The notes under the pieces are model-generated. The model ran no database searches, had not been told where the DNA came from, and saw nothing but the letters and a program-made list of their open reading frames with translations. The position numbers and the translations under genes are program-made. From Bacteroidales bacterium (lineage in GTDB: Bacteria > Bacteroidota > Bacteroidia > Bacteroidales > Prolixibacteraceae), in contig JAISSS010000028.1 in assembly GCA_031272965.1 (NCBI GenBank), positions 1-33,043 of the forward strand: a DNA stretch of 33,043 bases, given 5' to 3'. Numbering within the stretch: position 1 is the first letter of the stretch; every line of letters starts with the position of its first letter. This document shows positions 31,778 to 33,043 of this stretch, one piece after another.

Positions 31778-32906
31778 GGGTTTCAGCGTGGCTGTTATTA
31801 TCACTTTTTGGGGCATTATTGGAGCCTTGTTTGCGGGGCTTTCTCTTCTTTTTGTTTTTCCGGTCGAAGCGGGTCAGCGTGTCCGGCGACAATATGTCGT
31901 TGAAAACCGCCTCTTTAGCGACTTTTTGGACGTCATTGCCGGTCAGTTGTGGCGGCTTGATGCCACGGCTGTTTAATTTCAGGATTTCCTTGACGCGCTC
32001 CACGGGGATTCCCACGATTTCTTCGGCATTGTTCTGGTAATACATTATGCGGGCTAGGATGTCCGATTTCACGTATTTCCAGCGGCCTTTTTCGGATTCG
32101 AGGGGGATTTCTGTCGGGGGGAAATCGCTCTGCATATCCATATAGCAGTCGAGCTCGAAGTTGAGGCAACATTTGAGCTTTCCGCACTGGCCGGCGAGTT
32201 TTTGGGGGTTCAGGGAGATTTCCTGGCACCGTGCCGAATGGGTTGCCACAGAGCTGAAGCTTGAAATCCATGATGCGCAGCACAGTTCGCGTCCGCAGGG
32301 GCCTATTCCGCCGATGCGTCCCGCCTCCTGCCGTGCTCCGATTTGTTTCATCTCGATGCGTATGTGGAACGTGTCGGCCAGCACCTTGATGAGTTCGCGG
32401 AAATCAACCCGTCCGTCAGCGATGTAGTAGAATATTGCTTTGGTGCGGTCGCCCTGATATTCCACGTCGCCGATTTTCATGTCTAATTTGAGGTCGGCCA
32501 CAATCTGGCGGGCGCGAATCATTGTTTGATGTTCCAGGCCGATTGCTTCGTGCCACTTGTCGATGTCGGCCTGTTTTGCCTTGCGGTAAATCTTGCGGCA
32601 TTCGCCATTGACGAGCATGGCTTTGTGGCGGCACAGCTGGCGCTTTATGAGGTCTCCGGTGAGGCTGACCACCCCGATGTCGTGGCCGGGGTTTGCTTCC
32701 ACGGCCACGATGTCGCCTACTTCGAGCTTTAGCTGGCTGACGTTGCGGAAATAATCTTTCCGGGTGTTCTTGAAGCGTACTTCGACGATGTCGGTGGCGT
32801 TCTCCCCATGTCCCACGTCGCTTAGCCAGTCGTAAACATTGAGCTTACAGCCACCGCAACAGCCGCCGCATCCCCGTTCTATGTTTGTATTTAAACTGTC
32901 GTTCAT
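31755..32906 (-). CDS. PSP1 domain protein (YaaT/RicT-like) with N-terminal cysteine cluster
   Basis: A 383-residue cytosolic protein. The PSP1 core (about 85-250) has GPCGRELCC (202-210) and LAGQCGKLKCCLNFE (237-251), as in Bacillus YaaT, which binds a 4Fe-4S cluster with YmcA and YlbF and influences RNA processing; those partners are not visible here. Extra features are an N-terminal CGGCCGGC cluster (Cys13, 16, 17, 20) and a Lys/Arg-rich, probably disordered tail (348-383), possibly for nucleic-acid binding. gldH follows with overlap. It has the clearest housekeeping promoter in the window. The function in Bacteroidota is not known to me. Confidence 0.88.
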   Translation of the reverse strand: MNDSLNTNIERGCGGCCGGCKLNVYDWLSDVGHGENATDIVEVRFKNTRKDYFRNVSQLKLEVGDIVAVEANPGHDIGVVSLTGDLIKRQLCRHKAMLVNGECRKIYRKAKQADIDKWHEAIGLEHQTMIRARQIVADLKLDMKIGDVEYQGDRTKAIFYYIADGRVDFRELIKVLADTFHIRIEMKQIGARQEAGRIGGIGPCGRELCCASWISSFSSVATHSARCQEISLNPQKLAGQCGKLKCCLNFELDCYMDMQSDFPPTEIPLESEKGRWKYVKSDILARIMYYQNNAEEIVGIPVERVKEILKLNSRGIKPPQLTGNDVQKVAKEAVFNDILSPDTLTRFDRKNKKKRKPRKQGSNNAPKSDNNSHAETHAAPKTG

Positions 32907-32928
32907 TTGTAGTCTTTAATAGTTAAGG

Positions 32929-32970
32929 GCACCTCTAATTTTCACTTTTTTGCAATTCAGCCAGAGGTGC
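32929..32970 (-). promoter_or_regulatory. Hairpin in the leader of the PSP1-gldH transcript
   Basis: GCACCTCT (32929-32936) and AGAGGTGC (32963-32970) form a perfect 8-bp stem with a 26-base AT-rich loop. It lies between the promoter and the ATG at 32906, so it would be in the untranslated leader. Confidence 0.45.
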
Positions 32971-32996
32971 GTTAAAACTAAACTGCAATTTGACTG

Positions 32997-33026
32997 CAAA
33001 GTTATGTATTTATTTTTAATTGACAA
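32997..33026 (-). promoter_or_regulatory. Housekeeping promoter of PSP1-gldH (TTG-N19-TAACTTTG)
   Basis: On the minus strand TTG (33026-33024) is followed after 19 bases by TAACTTTG (33004-32997), a full match to the Bacteroidota TTTG-N19-21-TAnnTTTG consensus in spacing and -7 box. Transcription would start near 32990, giving a leader of about 85 bases. Confidence 0.68.
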
Positions 33027-33043
33027 GCGTTTTTTTTGAAAAA

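Noticed and set aside
1-33043. CRISPR arrays, insertion sequences, phage or defence islands
   Set aside because: I saw no regularly spaced repeats, transposase or integrase motifs, terminal inverted repeats, or known defence domains other than the truncated PD-(D/E)XK remnant, which is not evidence of a working system.

Overview
This looks like an ordinary chromosomal stretch from a member of the Bacteroidales (phylum Bacteroidota). The evidence is a set of lineage-typical genes: gldH beside a PSP1/YaaT gene, a P. gingivalis-type fimbrillin, an ornithine transcarbamylase of the N-succinyl-ornithine type, a Bacteroides EF-G2-like elongation factor, a putative porin of the Bacteroidota family, and the order purN<>acpP-fabF-rnc. 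Start codons lack strong Shine-Dalgarno sequences, and many are preceded by the TAnnTTTG box of the Bacteroidota housekeeping sigma factor. The family or genus cannot be fixed from the sequence alone. I see no rRNA, tRNA, CRISPR array, insertion sequence, phage or recognisable defence system.

Layout. 1-1.2 kb (minus): a membrane-bound lytic transglycosylase overlapping the start of uvrA, which runs off the left edge. 1.4-3.4 kb (plus): a large beta-barrel porin, convergent with purN (minus). 4.2-6.4 kb (plus): acpP-fabF-rnc, fatty-acid synthesis plus RNase III, with a perfect 14-bp hairpin inside the first codons of rnc. 6.5-10.7 kb (plus): a ZIP metal transporter, a long aminopeptidase P, an FkbM methyltransferase and a DUF2461 protein. 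10.7-11.15 kb: a long AT-rich non-coding stretch with a consensus sigma-54 promoter, followed by a lone fimbrillin gene, a bidirectional terminator and a nuclease-gene remnant. 12.9-14.6 kb (minus): argF'-argB of arginine synthesis. 14.9-18.5 kb (plus): an EF-G paralogue with altered G motifs, then rhamnulokinase and a strong terminator.

18.6-24.5 kb (minus): a surface-type imelysin lipoprotein, a deoxynucleoside kinase, and a housekeeping run M23 peptidase-DUF2520-KdsC-Maf. 24.6-25.5 kb (minus): an AT-rich hypothetical gene with a start-less open frame after it. 25.5-31.2 kb (minus): a six-gene unit in which nucleotide-sugar genes (UDP-glucuronate decarboxylase, rfbA, rfbC) are followed by sufC-sufD-sufS, without sufB. 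31.3-33.0 kb (minus): PSP1/YaaT protein and gldH behind the best housekeeping promoter in the window, with a leader hairpin.

The most interesting points are the EF-G paralogue in which the catalytic His of the DTPGH motif is Met, the sigma-54 promoter upstream of the fimbrillin, and the hairpin in rnc. I did not find a convincing new multi-gene system. Most functions are well-known families recognised by eye from motifs, without database searches.
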